DNA from: Vallitaleaceae bacterium 9-2
GTDB taxonomy: Bacteria > Bacillota > Clostridia > Lachnospirales > Vallitaleaceae
Assembly (NCBI GenBank): GCA_038396585.1
Contig: CP121691.1
Coordinates: 1,612,001-1,676,000 of the forward strand
DNA length: 64,000 nt
Reading direction: 5' to 3'
Shown: piece by piece, positions 17,672-26,488 of the stretch
Numbering within the stretch: position 1 is the first letter of the stretch
Layout: each line of letters starts with the position of its first letter
Notes under the pieces: generated by a model
Told to the model about the DNA's origin: nothing
The model's input: only the letters and a program-made list of their open reading frames with translations
The model's database searches: none
Program-made: the position numbers and the translations under genes

Positions 17672-18024
17672 AAATCGCAGTTGCTAGTGAAAAAAATCAA
17701 GTGACACAACATTTTGGACATTGTATCAATTTTAATATTTTTGATGAGGAAAATGGGTGTATCAACAATCATACATCCATTGACAACCCTGGACACCGTC
17801 CTGGATTTTTGCCGAATTTTTTGAATGATTTAGGTGTGAATGTAATCATATCAGGTGGTATGGGGGGAGGCGCGGTTGATATCTTTAATGAGCACCATAT
17901 TGAAGTTATCGTTGGTGCTTCTGGAGATGCAAGAGAGGTAGCACAAGCATATCTTCGAGGTGAGTTGAAGTCAACAGGGTCCGTATGCCATGAGCATCAT
18001 CATGCAGATGAATGCGGTGAATAA
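17668..18024 (+). CDS. NifX/ORP-like protein 2 with His/Cys-rich tail
   Basis: A 118-residue protein of the NifX/NifB/ORP family, distinct from protein 1. It has the VTQHFGHCINFNIFD segment, ISGGMGGGAVDIFNEHHIEVIVGASGD, and a C-terminus CHEHHHADEC that looks metal-binding. It is the last gene of the operon and overlaps the ATPase gene by 4 bases. The final 25 codons have a diverged copy at 20236-20328, 2.2 kb downstream, after the arabinofuranosidase gene. A strong terminator follows at 18063. Confidence 0.87.
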   Translation: MKIAVASEKNQVTQHFGHCINFNIFDEENGCINNHTSIDNPGHRPGFLPNFLNDLGVNVIISGGMGGGAVDIFNEHHIEVIVGASGDAREVAQAYLRGELKSTGSVCHEHHHADECGE

Positions 18025-18062
18025 TTCGGCTGAAGACAGGTTATAAAATAGTAACAGCCATA

Positions 18063-18091
18063 AAACAGGAGCATCTAAAGCTCCTGTTTTT
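18063..18091 (+). terminator. Intrinsic terminator of the ORP-like operon
   Basis: Perfect 10-bp stem AAACAGGAGC with GCTCCTGTTT, 7-nt loop, T run. Confidence 0.93.
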
Positions 18092-18302
18092 GTTATGTGG
18101 ATTTAGCCCGTTGAACTCACGAAGCATGCAAAATAAAAAACCACCCATTTTACGGGCAATCATGACTTTATGAAAATCCATATGTATATGGAAATCAGAT
18201 AGATGATAATGACAAGAGGACAAAACAAAAGGATATTGATTTAAAGAATGAACATGTTACTATTAACATAATATATAAATTCTTTGAATTGGAGTGATGA
18301 GA
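18092..18302. other. Intergenic region before the GH127 gene
   Basis: No gene. It contains distant inverted arms (GCCCGT near 18106 with ACGGGC near 18152; TGGATTT with AAATCCA) and a small palindrome CCATATGTATATGG at 18178-18191. A convincing promoter with both hexamers was not identified. Confidence 0.4.
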
Positions 18303-20207
18303 GTGAATACAGAAATAAAAGTACAGTCCGTCAAAGTTAATGACCCCTTTTGGTCAAAGATTCAGGGATTGGTGACGGATGTTGTTATTCCCTATCAAGA
18401 AAAGATTTTGGGCGATGAAGTTCCTGGCGTAGAAAAAAGTCACGCCTTTGCAAACTTTGCGATTGCAGCAGGTGAACAAGAGGGGGATTTTTACGGTATG
18501 GTTTTCCAAGATAGCGATGTGGCGAAGTGGTTGGAGGCAGCAGCATATTCGCTTGCAATAAAGCCCGATCAACATCTAGAACAACGTATGGATAAGATTA
18601 TTGACTTAATTGGAAAAGCCCAAGGTGCAGATGGATACTTGAATACATATTTTACGATTAAGCAACCCCATCATCGGTGGCAAAACCTACAAGAATGCCA
18701 TGAACTTTATTGTGCAGGGCACATGATGGAAGCAGGTGTGGCCTATTATGAAGTGACGGGGAAAGATAAACTTTTAAAGATTATGGAAAAAATGGCAGAT
18801 CATATTTTTGATCGTTTTGGACCAAACAAAGAATTGGGTGTACCTGGTCACCAGGAAATTGAAATCGGATTGATGCGACTTTATTTTGCTACTGGAAAAG
18901 AAAAATATAAAAATCTGGCAGAATTTTTTATTAATCAAAGGGGGCAAGACCCGAAGTACTTTGCCAAGGAACGTGAAAAACGTGGATGGGTTCATTTTGA
19001 CATGGATCCAGCTGATCAAAGATACAGTCAAATTCATGCCCCGGTAAGAGCCCAAACAACGGCAGAAGGACACAGTGTTCGAGCAGTATATATGTATACA
19101 GCAATGGCAAGTTTGGCTGCAAATCAAGGAGATGAAACGTTAAAAAAAGCATGTGAAAGATTATGGGAAAATATAACGAAAAAGCGAATGTATGTTACTG
19201 GGGCAATTGGATCAACTGTTAAAGGGGAAGCTTTTACCATTGACTATGACTTGCCTAATGATACAATTTATGCTGAGACATGTGCGTCCGTCGGATTGAT
19301 TTTTTTTGGACGACAGATGTTAGATATGCATACATCAAATGGCTATGCGGATATTATGGAACTCGCATTGTACAATGGCGTCCTTAGTGGGATGCAGCTT
19401 GATGGAAAGCGTTTTTTTTATGTGAATCCATTAGAAGTCAATCCAGAGATATCCGGTAAACTTCATAATTATGAACATGTTTTGCCGGAAAGGCCTGGAT
19501 GGTATGCGTGCGCCTGCTGTCCACCTAATGTGGCAAGATTGGTAACATCACTAGCAAAATATGCTTGGGGAGAAGATGAAGATACAATCTATTCACATCT
19601 ATATCTTGGAGGAGTGGCAAGCTTTAAAAAAGCGGATATAAATGTGAAAACGAACTACCCCTGGCAGGCCAATGTATCCTATGTAATTCATCCAAAGCAA
19701 GAAAAACCTTTTAGCGTCGCCATACGCATACCTGGATGGGCGCAAAAGACAGAGATACAAATTAATGGACAAAATGTTCAAGAAGAAAAGATACAGGATG
19801 GATATATATACATTCATCGACAATGGAAAGAAAATGATCATATACAATTGCAAATAGATTTGACAGTACGAAAAGTATTTGCGAATGTAGCTGTTCGTGA
19901 AGATGCAAATCAAGTCGCGTTAATGCGGGGACCTATTGTATATGCGTTTGAAGGAATGGATAATCCCTCAGTGTTGCAAGCATTACGCATTAAAAAAGAT
20001 GGATGGATTCAAATATGTGCCAATGATAAAAAGCTTTTTAAAGATATGGTAACATTGAAAGTTGAGGGATGGCAGCTTGAAAGCGAGGAGGCATTGTATT
20101 CGTCAACGCGTCCGACATATATACCGACAACGCTAGAAGCAATTCCCTACTTTACATGGGGAAACCGTGGACTTAATCAAATGCGAGTATGGATGCATGA
20201 AGCATAG
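18303..20207 (+). CDS. GH127 family beta-L-arabinofuranosidase-like protein (DUF1680)
   Basis: About 634 residues, all-alpha toroid followed by beta domains, typical of DUF1680/GH127. The active-site signatures are present: GEAFTIDYDLPND (Glu near 309), YAETCAS (Glu325 and Cys327) and WYACACCPPN (Cys405, Cys406), which correspond to the zinc-thiolate site with cysteine nucleophile in characterised enzymes. No signal peptide, so it acts in the cytosol on imported oligosaccharide. The start is uncertain: GTG 18303 is well spaced from GGAG; ATG 18297 and GTG 18294 are in frame. It stands alone, between a terminator and a pseudogene fragment, and looks inserted relative to the NifX-like gene. Exact sugar specificity is inferred. 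Confidence 0.88.
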   Translation: MNTEIKVQSVKVNDPFWSKIQGLVTDVVIPYQEKILGDEVPGVEKSHAFANFAIAAGEQEGDFYGMVFQDSDVAKWLEAAAYSLAIKPDQHLEQRMDKIIDLIGKAQGADGYLNTYFTIKQPHHRWQNLQECHELYCAGHMMEAGVAYYEVTGKDKLLKIMEKMADHIFDRFGPNKELGVPGHQEIEIGLMRLYFATGKEKYKNLAEFFINQRGQDPKYFAKEREKRGWVHFDMDPADQRYSQIHAPVRAQTTAEGHSVRAVYMYTAMASLAANQGDETLKKACERLWENITKKRMYVTGAIGSTVKGEAFTIDYDLPNDTIYAETCASVGLIFFGRQMLDMHTSNGYADIMELALYNGVLSGMQLDGKRFFYVNPLEVNPEISGKLHNYEHVLPERPGWYACACCPPNVARLVTSLAKYAWGEDEDTIYSHLYLGGVASFKKADINVKTNYPWQANVSYVIHPKQEKPFSVAIRIPGWAQKTEIQINGQNVQEEKIQDGYIYIHRQWKENDHIQLQIDLTVRKVFANVAVREDANQVALMRGPIVYAFEGMDNPSVLQALRIKKDGWIQICANDKKLFKDMVTLKVEGWQLESEEALYSSTRPTYIPTTLEAIPYFTWGNRGLNQMRVWMHEA

Positions 20208-20235
20208 TTATCGTATTCTTTTGATTTTTAAACAG

Positions 20236-20328
20236 CTAGGTGTTACTAATATTTGCGTGGTGAGTTAAAATCAACAGGATCGGTATGCCATGAGCATCAA
20301 CATGCTACAAAGTGCAATCATTGAATAA
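20236..20328 (+). pseudogene. Decayed 3' fragment of a NifX-like gene
   Basis: The bases around 20250-20328 match the end of the NifX-like gene at 17948-18024 at most positions. In frame they read YLRGELKSTGSVCHEHQHATKCNH then stop-like TGA, against YLRGELKSTGSVCHEHHHADECGE in the intact gene, differing at a few residues. Upstream similarity fades and a TAA at 20247 interrupts the frame. No start or RBS remains. It is the fossil of a tandem paralogue or of a duplicated 3' end, separated from the parent by the GH127 gene. Its last bases serve as the antisense 3' end of the EAL gene. Confidence 0.85.
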
Positions 20329-21585
20329 TTTTATTGTGGGTTTTTTAGTATTGATATAAGCTTCAAATGGCTTATAGTTATAGTTTAGAACGACGATGAT
20401 TGGGTTGCCGGATCGGTTGGTTATCTTGAATGAGGTCGTGACACAGACATCGTTACTTAGTCGAGAACGATACGGTTTTGTTACCCAATCCGAAAGTAAA
20501 GGATTGTGCAATCGCGTAAAATATTCTTCGTTACTATGAGAAAAACCTTTAGAATAAAGTCCGAAAAGTTCTTTGTTACGATTGCCAAAACTTGATGTAT
20601 TGATAAATGAATGGCTCATTTGAATACCATTGGCATCAAGAAAATATGAACTTTCAATAAAATGATAGTTGTTGAGTAAGTCATTCATGACAAAGTCAAG
20701 ATCTTGAGAACCGATATTTTCAAAAACCGTTTTTAAGTGGCTGTTAAAGTTGACAATATTAATGATGGCAGATTTTTCATCTTTTTCATATCGAGCATTT
20801 GTGATTTCGCCAACAGATGCGTAGTCAAAGGCCTCAATAATGCGTAGAATTTTGGGATAATCTAATGCCTCTGTTGGTGAAACATAATAGCCTTGTATCA
20901 TTTGTGCACCTGCACGTAGAGCCTTTTCTAAATCATATCTTGACTCTATTCCGGTGGCGATGACTAAGATACCCATTTGATGAGCAATGGAGGTAATATG
21001 TTTAATCAATAATTTTGTGTAATCGCTAGAGGATAAGCGTTTTAACATTTGCTGATTGATTTTAATGATATCTGGATTAAAGAGCATAATTTTATCAATA
21101 TTACTGTAGGTTTTTCCAATATCGTCAATTGAAATATAAAACCCTTTTTTACGATGGTGTTCAATGAATTGTTGCGTTAGTGGTAGATCTTTTTCATCGA
21201 TAGAGAGATTGTCTATATCAATAACAATACGATCAGAAGAAACACCATGTTTTTTTGCGCAAGTTTCTATATAGTTTGATGTAATCGCCGGAACAAAAAA
21301 AGAAAGGTTAATGTTGATGTGCAGCATTACCCGGGGATTTTGATTGGCTATCGGAGCGAAGGCTTCGATGGTTTTGCACACGCAAAGCTGATCGAGTTGT
21401 TTGGCAACACCCTCTTTATGTGCTACAGAAAACAGTTCACTAGGTGAGATGATTCGTTGGTTTGACGGATCAACTCCGCGAACGAAGCTTTCCACACAAA
21501 ATGTGTTTGAATCAATAGGAAGTAAAATTACTTGGAATAGTATTTTTATCGAATGGGTTTGAATTATTTTTTTTATATCTATCAT
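20305..21585 (-). CDS. Degenerate EAL domain protein with C-terminal sensory-like domain
   Basis: A 426-residue soluble protein. Residues 10-245 follow the EAL phosphodiesterase fold: ESF at 32-34, NINLS at 91-95, IDDIG with Asp154/Asp155, Lys175, and QGYYVS from 231. Metal-site glutamates are lost: the ExxE position reads DIDN near 123-126 and the EGVE motif reads TGIE with Thr211. Catalysis of c-di-GMP cleavage is therefore doubtful. Residues about 260-410 resemble a Cache/YkuI-type sensor (YFLDANGIQMS, NEEYFTRLHNP, VTTSFKITN). AGGAG precedes the ATG on the minus strand. The last eight codons run antisense through the NifX-like fossil. Likely a c-di-GMP or ligand-binding regulator. Confidence 0.85.
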   Translation of the reverse strand: MIDIKKIIQTHSIKILFQVILLPIDSNTFCVESFVRGVDPSNQRIISPSELFSVAHKEGVAKQLDQLCVCKTIEAFAPIANQNPRVMLHININLSFFVPAITSNYIETCAKKHGVSSDRIVIDIDNLSIDEKDLPLTQQFIEHHRKKGFYISIDDIGKTYSNIDKIMLFNPDIIKINQQMLKRLSSSDYTKLLIKHITSIAHQMGILVIATGIESRYDLEKALRAGAQMIQGYYVSPTEALDYPKILRIIEAFDYASVGEITNARYEKDEKSAIINIVNFNSHLKTVFENIGSQDLDFVMNDLLNNYHFIESSYFLDANGIQMSHSFINTSSFGNRNKELFGLYSKGFSHSNEEYFTRLHNPLLSDWVTKPYRSRLSNDVCVTTSFKITNRSGNPIIVVLNYNYKPFEAYINTKKPTIKLFNDCTL

Positions 21586-21695
21586 AGATTTTTATACTCC
21601 TGCCTATCATCTTTTATAGTCATATTGTAACATTACATGTATAAAACATAAAGACCTATATTTTGTTATAAAGAGCAATGAAGCATTGATATGAC

Positions 21696-21724
21696 TTGAC
21701 GCACTAAGGCGTTTATAGTAAGAT
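21696..21724 (+). promoter_or_regulatory. Candidate promoter of the EamA-AEC transporter genes
   Basis: TTGACG at 21696-21701, 17-nt spacer, TAAGAT at 21719-21724, about 45 bases before the ATG. Confidence 0.55.
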
Positions 21725-21769
21725 GACGGGGAATCTTATCAACAGAGTATACATGGAAAGGTAATAAAC

Positions 21770-22627
21770 ATGATTCGTCATTTTAAGCGTTTAAATGATA
21801 AGCAACAAGCAGTTTTATATATGATATTTTCAGCATTGGCGTTTTCGCTGATGGGTGTTTTTGTAAAATTAACAGGAGAAGTTCCGGTTATACAAAAAAC
21901 ATTGATTCGTGCAGCGGTTATCGCAAATATTAGTTTTGTAATGTTGAAGTTTCATCACATCTCGGTTTTTCCCATTCGACAACTTAAGTTATTAACCTTA
22001 CGCTCCTTTACAGGAACGGTAGCCATTGTTATGAATTATTATGCGCTGGACCACTTGATTTTATCGGATGCAACAGTTTTATTCCGTTTAAATACAGTGT
22101 TTGTCATTATTTTTAGTTGGATTTTCTTAAAAGAACATATCTCAAAAAGGCAGTTTTCTGTTATTATTATTGCATTTATTGGTGTGTTGTTTGTGATTAA
22201 ACCAGAACTGTCTTTTGATTTTATACCATATACAATAGCAATATTGGGGGCAGCAGGTGCGGCTTTATCCTATACGATGCTGCGAAAGCTAGGGGAAGGC
22301 ACACACCCTTCAGTTGTGGTTTTCTTCTTTGCTATGTTCACGTTTGTCTCTTTGCTTCCGTTTGTTATTGCAAGTTATGAACCGATGACAGATATTCAGC
22401 TGTTATATGCGATTTTGGCAGGGGTATGTGCTGTTGGAGGCCAATATGGAGTGACTCTTGCCTATAAGCATGCGCAAGCAAAAGAAGTTTCAATATATAA
22501 CTATTTTGGGGTTATTTTTTCAGCAATCTTTGGATTAATTATCTTCAATTCGCATCCGGACGTTTGGAGTGTTCTTGGATATATTATTATTTTTATATCA
22601 GCGGTACGTATGAGAAAAGTACAATAA
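21770..22627 (+). CDS. EamA/DMT family transporter
   Basis: A 285-residue protein with ten predicted hydrophobic helices arranged as two EamA repeats. The first repeat has the family pattern ALAFSLMGVFVKLTG and LSDATVLFRLNTVFVIIFSWIFLKE; the second starts near residue 150. Members export amino acids, nucleosides or other metabolites; substrate unknown. RBS GGAAAGG lies about 10 bases before the ATG. An AEC-family permease follows after 17 bases, so both may form one unit. Confidence 0.88.
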   Translation: MIRHFKRLNDKQQAVLYMIFSALAFSLMGVFVKLTGEVPVIQKTLIRAAVIANISFVMLKFHHISVFPIRQLKLLTLRSFTGTVAIVMNYYALDHLILSDATVLFRLNTVFVIIFSWIFLKEHISKRQFSVIIIAFIGVLFVIKPELSFDFIPYTIAILGAAGAALSYTMLRKLGEGTHPSVVVFFFAMFTFVSLLPFVIASYEPMTDIQLLYAILAGVCAVGGQYGVTLAYKHAQAKEVSIYNYFGVIFSAIFGLIIFNSHPDVWSVLGYIIIFISAVRMRKVQ

Positions 22628-22644
22628 ATTATTAAGGGGTTATT

Positions 22645-23565
22645 ATGTCATATATTGTTTTTGTTATTCTTCACGTATTATTGCCGATTTTTATACCTGT
22701 ATTTGCAGGGTATTATTTTCATAAACGTTTTACATTGAATGTAGATACGTTAACAAAAATACAATTTTATATTATGATACCTGCTTTTTTATTTATGAAT
22801 ATGTATACGATAAAGCTCGAGGCCAATTTATTTATACAAGTGGTTTCAGTTTTGATCATGGCTTTTGTTATAATGTTTTTCATTGGAGTGATACTTGCAA
22901 GAGTTATTGGATATAATAAAAAACATAAAAGTGCCTTGATTAATGCATCATGCTTTTATAATAGTGGGAACTTTTGTATTCCGTTGATTGCTTTATTGTT
23001 TAACAATCCATTTGCCTCAGCAATACAGATTATCATTATGTTTATGCAAAATATTTTATTGAATATTTTTGGGATATTTAATACAAATATTGGGCATAAA
23101 AGTGTGCGCGAAGCTTTTTTAGATATATTTAAATTGCCAATGATGTATGCAATTTTTTTAGGTTTTGGATTACAAGTGCTAGATATTTCGATTTATCAAC
23201 CGATTCAAGATGGACTTAACCTTACTGGAGAGGGGCTAGTTCCTGTAGCCTTGATTACGCTTGGTGCACAACTTGCAGATACACAGTTAAAGTTTCGATC
23301 AATGCGAGTTTATCTTGCGGGAGCCCTTCGATTAATCATTGCACCAGTCATTACAGGAACATTGTTATGGGGGATTGGGTTAGAAGGGATTCCGGCTCAA
23401 GTATTACTTATTTGTAGCGGGGCACCAACGGCAATCAATACAGTGCTTTTAGCTATTGAGTTTAAAAATGAACCGGAATATGCCTCACAGACAGTTTTTT
23501 TCTCTACAGCATGTAGTGCACTAACTGTTCCTGTTGTCATTTACTTTGCCCAATTACTGTTCTAG
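22645..23565 (+). CDS. AEC family transporter
   Basis: A 306-residue, ten-helix permease of the auxin efflux carrier family. Typical segments are IPVFAGYYFHKRFTLN, ASCFYNSGNFCIPLI with the helix-breaking NSGNF motif, and SGAPTAINTVLLAIEF near the C-terminus. Bacterial members move dicarboxylates, malonate or similar acids. RBS AAGGGG precedes the ATG. The stop region overlaps the convergent MFS gene by 12 bases. Confidence 0.88.
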   Translation: MSYIVFVILHVLLPIFIPVFAGYYFHKRFTLNVDTLTKIQFYIMIPAFLFMNMYTIKLEANLFIQVVSVLIMAFVIMFFIGVILARVIGYNKKHKSALINASCFYNSGNFCIPLIALLFNNPFASAIQIIIMFMQNILLNIFGIFNTNIGHKSVREAFLDIFKLPMMYAIFLGFGLQVLDISIYQPIQDGLNLTGEGLVPVALITLGAQLADTQLKFRSMRVYLAGALRLIIAPVITGTLLWGIGLEGIPAQVLLICSGAPTAINTVLLAIEFKNEPEYASQTVFFSTACSALTVPVVIYFAQLLF

Positions 23566-24822
23566 TTTTATAGGGCGCTGAATGGATAATGCCATGGATA
23601 GTGCGGCAAAACAAATGATAGACATTATAATAAAGACGGCGATATAATTACCGGTGATGTCATAAGAGAGTCCAAAGGGAATGGTTCCAAAAGCTGAGCC
23701 AAAGACAGTGAAAACAGTGGCGACACCACGAATACTTCCGAGGTGTTTACGACCAAAATACTTCACCCAAATAATGTTTAGGGTCAAGTTTTGTACATTT
23801 GTGGCACTACCATAGATTAACATAAAAGCTATAGCCATGAACAGGTTGCTGACGATAAGCATAAAAAGCAAATCAAGAGCAATGACAGACAAGGTGATAG
23901 CGATGATATACTTAGAGCGATAGCGGTCGATAATCAGTCCGGATACAAGAGGCATAAAAAAACCGGGAAGTGAAATAAGTCCGATGGCAAAAGCAGCAGT
24001 TTCTTCTTGGAGTCCCTGAAGGTTCATGATGGAAAAAAAGTGAAACATCATTCCGGTTGTAACCATAGGAACAATCATGCTGATGATGCCAATAAACCAA
24101 AATTCTTTGGTGCGCATAGATTCTTTTAATGTAAAGGACTCACGGTCAGTTTTTTCTAGTTCATTCAAAAGATCCTGATGAGAATGGACAGGGGTGTTAT
24201 CTGGAAGCAACTGGATATCCTCAGGTTTGTCAATGACAAACAAGTAAACTAAAGGCAAAAAGATGAGAATAATAGCTAGACTCCAAAATCGCCATGTGAT
24301 ATCCCACCCATAATTTTGAATCCAATAGATATTTAAAGGAGGAACGATTACATTGGCTAATATGATTCCAAGGCTGGCTAAGCTTACTGCAAATGCTCGC
24401 CTTTTTTCAAACCATTGTGGCAAGAGGGCGTTTGGTATCAGTGTCATAGAACCTTGCCCAAGATAGCGTAATAAGAAAAATCCCAAGAAAAGCATGATGA
24501 CATTTTGTATAAGACTATTAAAGATGCAAGCTATGGAGAGGGCAAGTCCGATAATCAGCGACATCTTGCGTTGTCCCAATTTATCGACATGACGTCCTAC
24601 AATAAATAAAAGTGAACCGGATAGGACAGTTGCAAATGAATAAATAAAAGAAATATATGTGCGTGAATACCCAAAATCTTCAATATAATAATTGATAAAT
24701 GTTGAAATGGAAAAACTCTGTCCAGGTGCAGAAAAAAACATGCTAACAGCAGAGATAAACACAATAAACCAACCATAATAAAAATAGGGGTTGATTTTTT
24801 TTGCGATTTTATGTGATAACAT
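23554..24822 (-). CDS. MFS transporter (oxalate/formate antiporter-like)
   Basis: A 422-residue major facilitator with 12 predicted helices. It has the MFS loop motif GRHVDKLGQRKMS after TM2, RYLGQGSMTLIPNALLPQWFEKRRAFAVSLA typical of the monocarboxylate/OFA group, and GLIIDRYRSKY after TM8. The substrate is probably an organic acid. It is transcribed toward the AEC gene, with GGAGG upstream of its ATG on the minus strand. Confidence 0.88.
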   Translation of the reverse strand: MLSHKIAKKINPYFYYGWFIVFISAVSMFFSAPGQSFSISTFINYYIEDFGYSRTYISFIYSFATVLSGSLLFIVGRHVDKLGQRKMSLIIGLALSIACIFNSLIQNVIMLFLGFFLLRYLGQGSMTLIPNALLPQWFEKRRAFAVSLASLGIILANVIVPPLNIYWIQNYGWDITWRFWSLAIILIFLPLVYLFVIDKPEDIQLLPDNTPVHSHQDLLNELEKTDRESFTLKESMRTKEFWFIGIISMIVPMVTTGMMFHFFSIMNLQGLQEETAAFAIGLISLPGFFMPLVSGLIIDRYRSKYIIAITLSVIALDLLFMLIVSNLFMAIAFMLIYGSATNVQNLTLNIIWVKYFGRKHLGSIRGVATVFTVFGSAFGTIPFGLSYDITGNYIAVFIIMSIICFAALSMALSIQRPIKLEQ

Positions 24823-24998
24823 AGAAGCCTCCTTAAAATAGTCAATATGACTAATACTTTACCTTCTTTACTAAAAAATTGCAATGATTTTGTTGGAGAT
24901 AAAAGTTGCAATTGACATTTTGTGATTGTATACTTGCATATAAAAACCATATAAATCGTCAAAATCCAAATAAAATCCCCGAAAAATGAAATTATCTA

Positions 24999-25027
24999 TT
25001 GATTATCTTGCAGAAATTGTGTATTAT
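24999..25027 (+). promoter_or_regulatory. Promoter of the aminotransferase gene
   Basis: TTGATT at 24999-25004, 17-nt spacer, TATTAT at 25022-25027. The remaining part of the 24823-25068 gap is A/T rich and shows no other gene. Confidence 0.7.
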
Positions 25028-25068
25028 TATACAAAAGGTTGTGAGTTTAGGAGGAATGACAAATAGAT

Positions 25069-26337
25069 ATGGATTTTTTTAAAGGAAAAACACACGAAGA
25101 ATTAAAGCGTTATCAAAATGAACTAAAGCAAAAACTCGATCAGTACAAAGGAATGGGACTGAACTTGAATATGGCTAGGGGCAAGCCATGTAAGGAACAA
25201 CTTGATTTGTCAAATGGAATGATTGATGGTACGGTTGATTATAGTATTAATATTGATTATCGTAATTATGGATTACTTGATGGAATACCTGAAGCAAAAG
25301 CTTTGTTTGCTCAAGGAATGAATGTATCTGAGCAAGAGCTTATTATCGGTGGTAACTCAAGCTTAAACCTTATGTATGATACGTTGGTTCGAACATTGCT
25401 TTTTGGAACAGTAGATAGCAAGAAGCCATGGAAAGATTACGACAAAATTAAGTTTTTATGTCCGGCACCAGGCTATGATCGACACTTTGGAATTTGTGAA
25501 GATTTAGGAATTGAGATGATTTTAATTCCGATGACAAGTGAAGGTCCGGATATGGATCAAGTGGAAGCCCTTGTTCGAGATGACGAGACGATAAAAGGAA
25601 TCTGGTGTATTCCAAAATATTCCAATCCAACAGGAATTACATATTCTGATGAAGTGGTTGATCGTTTGGCTTCCATGGAATGTGCTGCTAAGGATTTTAG
25701 AATTATGTGGGATAATGCATATAACATCCATCATCTAAATAATAATGGGGATGAGTTAAAAGACTTATTAGAGGCATGTAAAAAAAATAATCATGCCAAT
25801 CGTGTATATATGTTTAGTTCGACATCTAAAGTTACATTTCCAGGGTCAGGAATTGCAGTAATGGCCATGAGTGAAGAAAATGCAGATGACATACGTAAAC
25901 ATATGGGATATCAAACGATTGGATCAAACAAAATCAATCAGCTAATGCATGTTCGATTTTTGCCGACAACAGATGCTATTGAAGCACATATGATGAAGCA
26001 TGCAGAGATTTTAGAGCCAAAGTTTAATAAAGTGCTTGAGGTAATGGAACGTGAAATCGGAGCATATAATATTGCTAAATGGAACAATCCTAATGGAGGC
26101 TACTTTATTAATTTGGATGTAATGGATGGATGTGCAAAATCCGTTGTTAAATGCTGCGCTGAACATGGAGTAACATTAACTCCTGCTGGAGCCACATTCC
26201 CATATGGAAAAGATCCAAAAGATTCAAATATCCGTATTGCGCCGACTTTTCCACCTTTATATGAATTGGAATTGGCGATCGAAGTGCTGACGACATGTAT
26301 TCAATATGTAACGATTGAAAAAATTCTTCAACTTTAA
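25069..26337 (+). CDS. Aspartate aminotransferase, type Ic
   Basis: A 422-residue PLP enzyme of the class I fold, in the branch annotated as aspartate aminotransferase Ic. Features are ARGKPCKEQLDLSNGM at the N-terminus, the cofactor-binding WCIPKYSNPTG and IMWDNAYNIHH, and the Schiff-base lysine in SSTSKVTFPGSGIA. It would interconvert aspartate and 2-oxoglutarate with oxaloacetate and glutamate. The Shine-Dalgarno AGGAGG is 14 bases upstream of ATG 25069, longer than usual, but no better start exists. It has its own promoter and terminator. Confidence 0.88.
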   Translation: MDFFKGKTHEELKRYQNELKQKLDQYKGMGLNLNMARGKPCKEQLDLSNGMIDGTVDYSINIDYRNYGLLDGIPEAKALFAQGMNVSEQELIIGGNSSLNLMYDTLVRTLLFGTVDSKKPWKDYDKIKFLCPAPGYDRHFGICEDLGIEMILIPMTSEGPDMDQVEALVRDDETIKGIWCIPKYSNPTGITYSDEVVDRLASMECAAKDFRIMWDNAYNIHHLNNNGDELKDLLEACKKNNHANRVYMFSSTSKVTFPGSGIAVMAMSEENADDIRKHMGYQTIGSNKINQLMHVRFLPTTDAIEAHMMKHAEILEPKFNKVLEVMEREIGAYNIAKWNNPNGGYFINLDVMDGCAKSVVKCCAEHGVTLTPAGATFPYGKDPKDSNIRIAPTFPPLYELELAIEVLTTCIQYVTIEKILQL

Positions 26338-26365
26338 GACAATCCTTATGATACAATCATAAAGT

Positions 26366-26394
26366 AAACCTGTGAGTAAAATCACAGGTTTTTT
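26366..26394 (+). terminator. Intrinsic terminator after the aminotransferase
   Basis: Perfect 10-bp stem AAACCTGTGA with TCACAGGTTT, 6-nt loop, TTT. Confidence 0.92.
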
Positions 26395-26424
26395 GAAAAG
26401 AAAATACTTTGACAATCAAAACAA

Positions 26425-26453
26425 TTGACAAGTGCTGGTTTTTTCGATAGAAT
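26425..26453 (+). promoter_or_regulatory. fabV promoter
   Basis: TTGACA at 26425-26430, 17-nt spacer, TAGAAT at 26448-26453. Confidence 0.82.
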
Positions 26454-26488
26454 TTAAATCAAGAATGTTTATAGAGGAGAATTGAATT

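Noticed and set aside
12991-18024. Nitrogenase cofactor locus
   Set aside because: NifX-like proteins are present but no nifHDK, nifE, nifN or nifB gene accompanies them.
18178-18191. Small palindrome CCATATGTATATGG before the GH127 gene
   Set aside because: Short and A/T rich, not tied to a clear promoter; kept only as a note.
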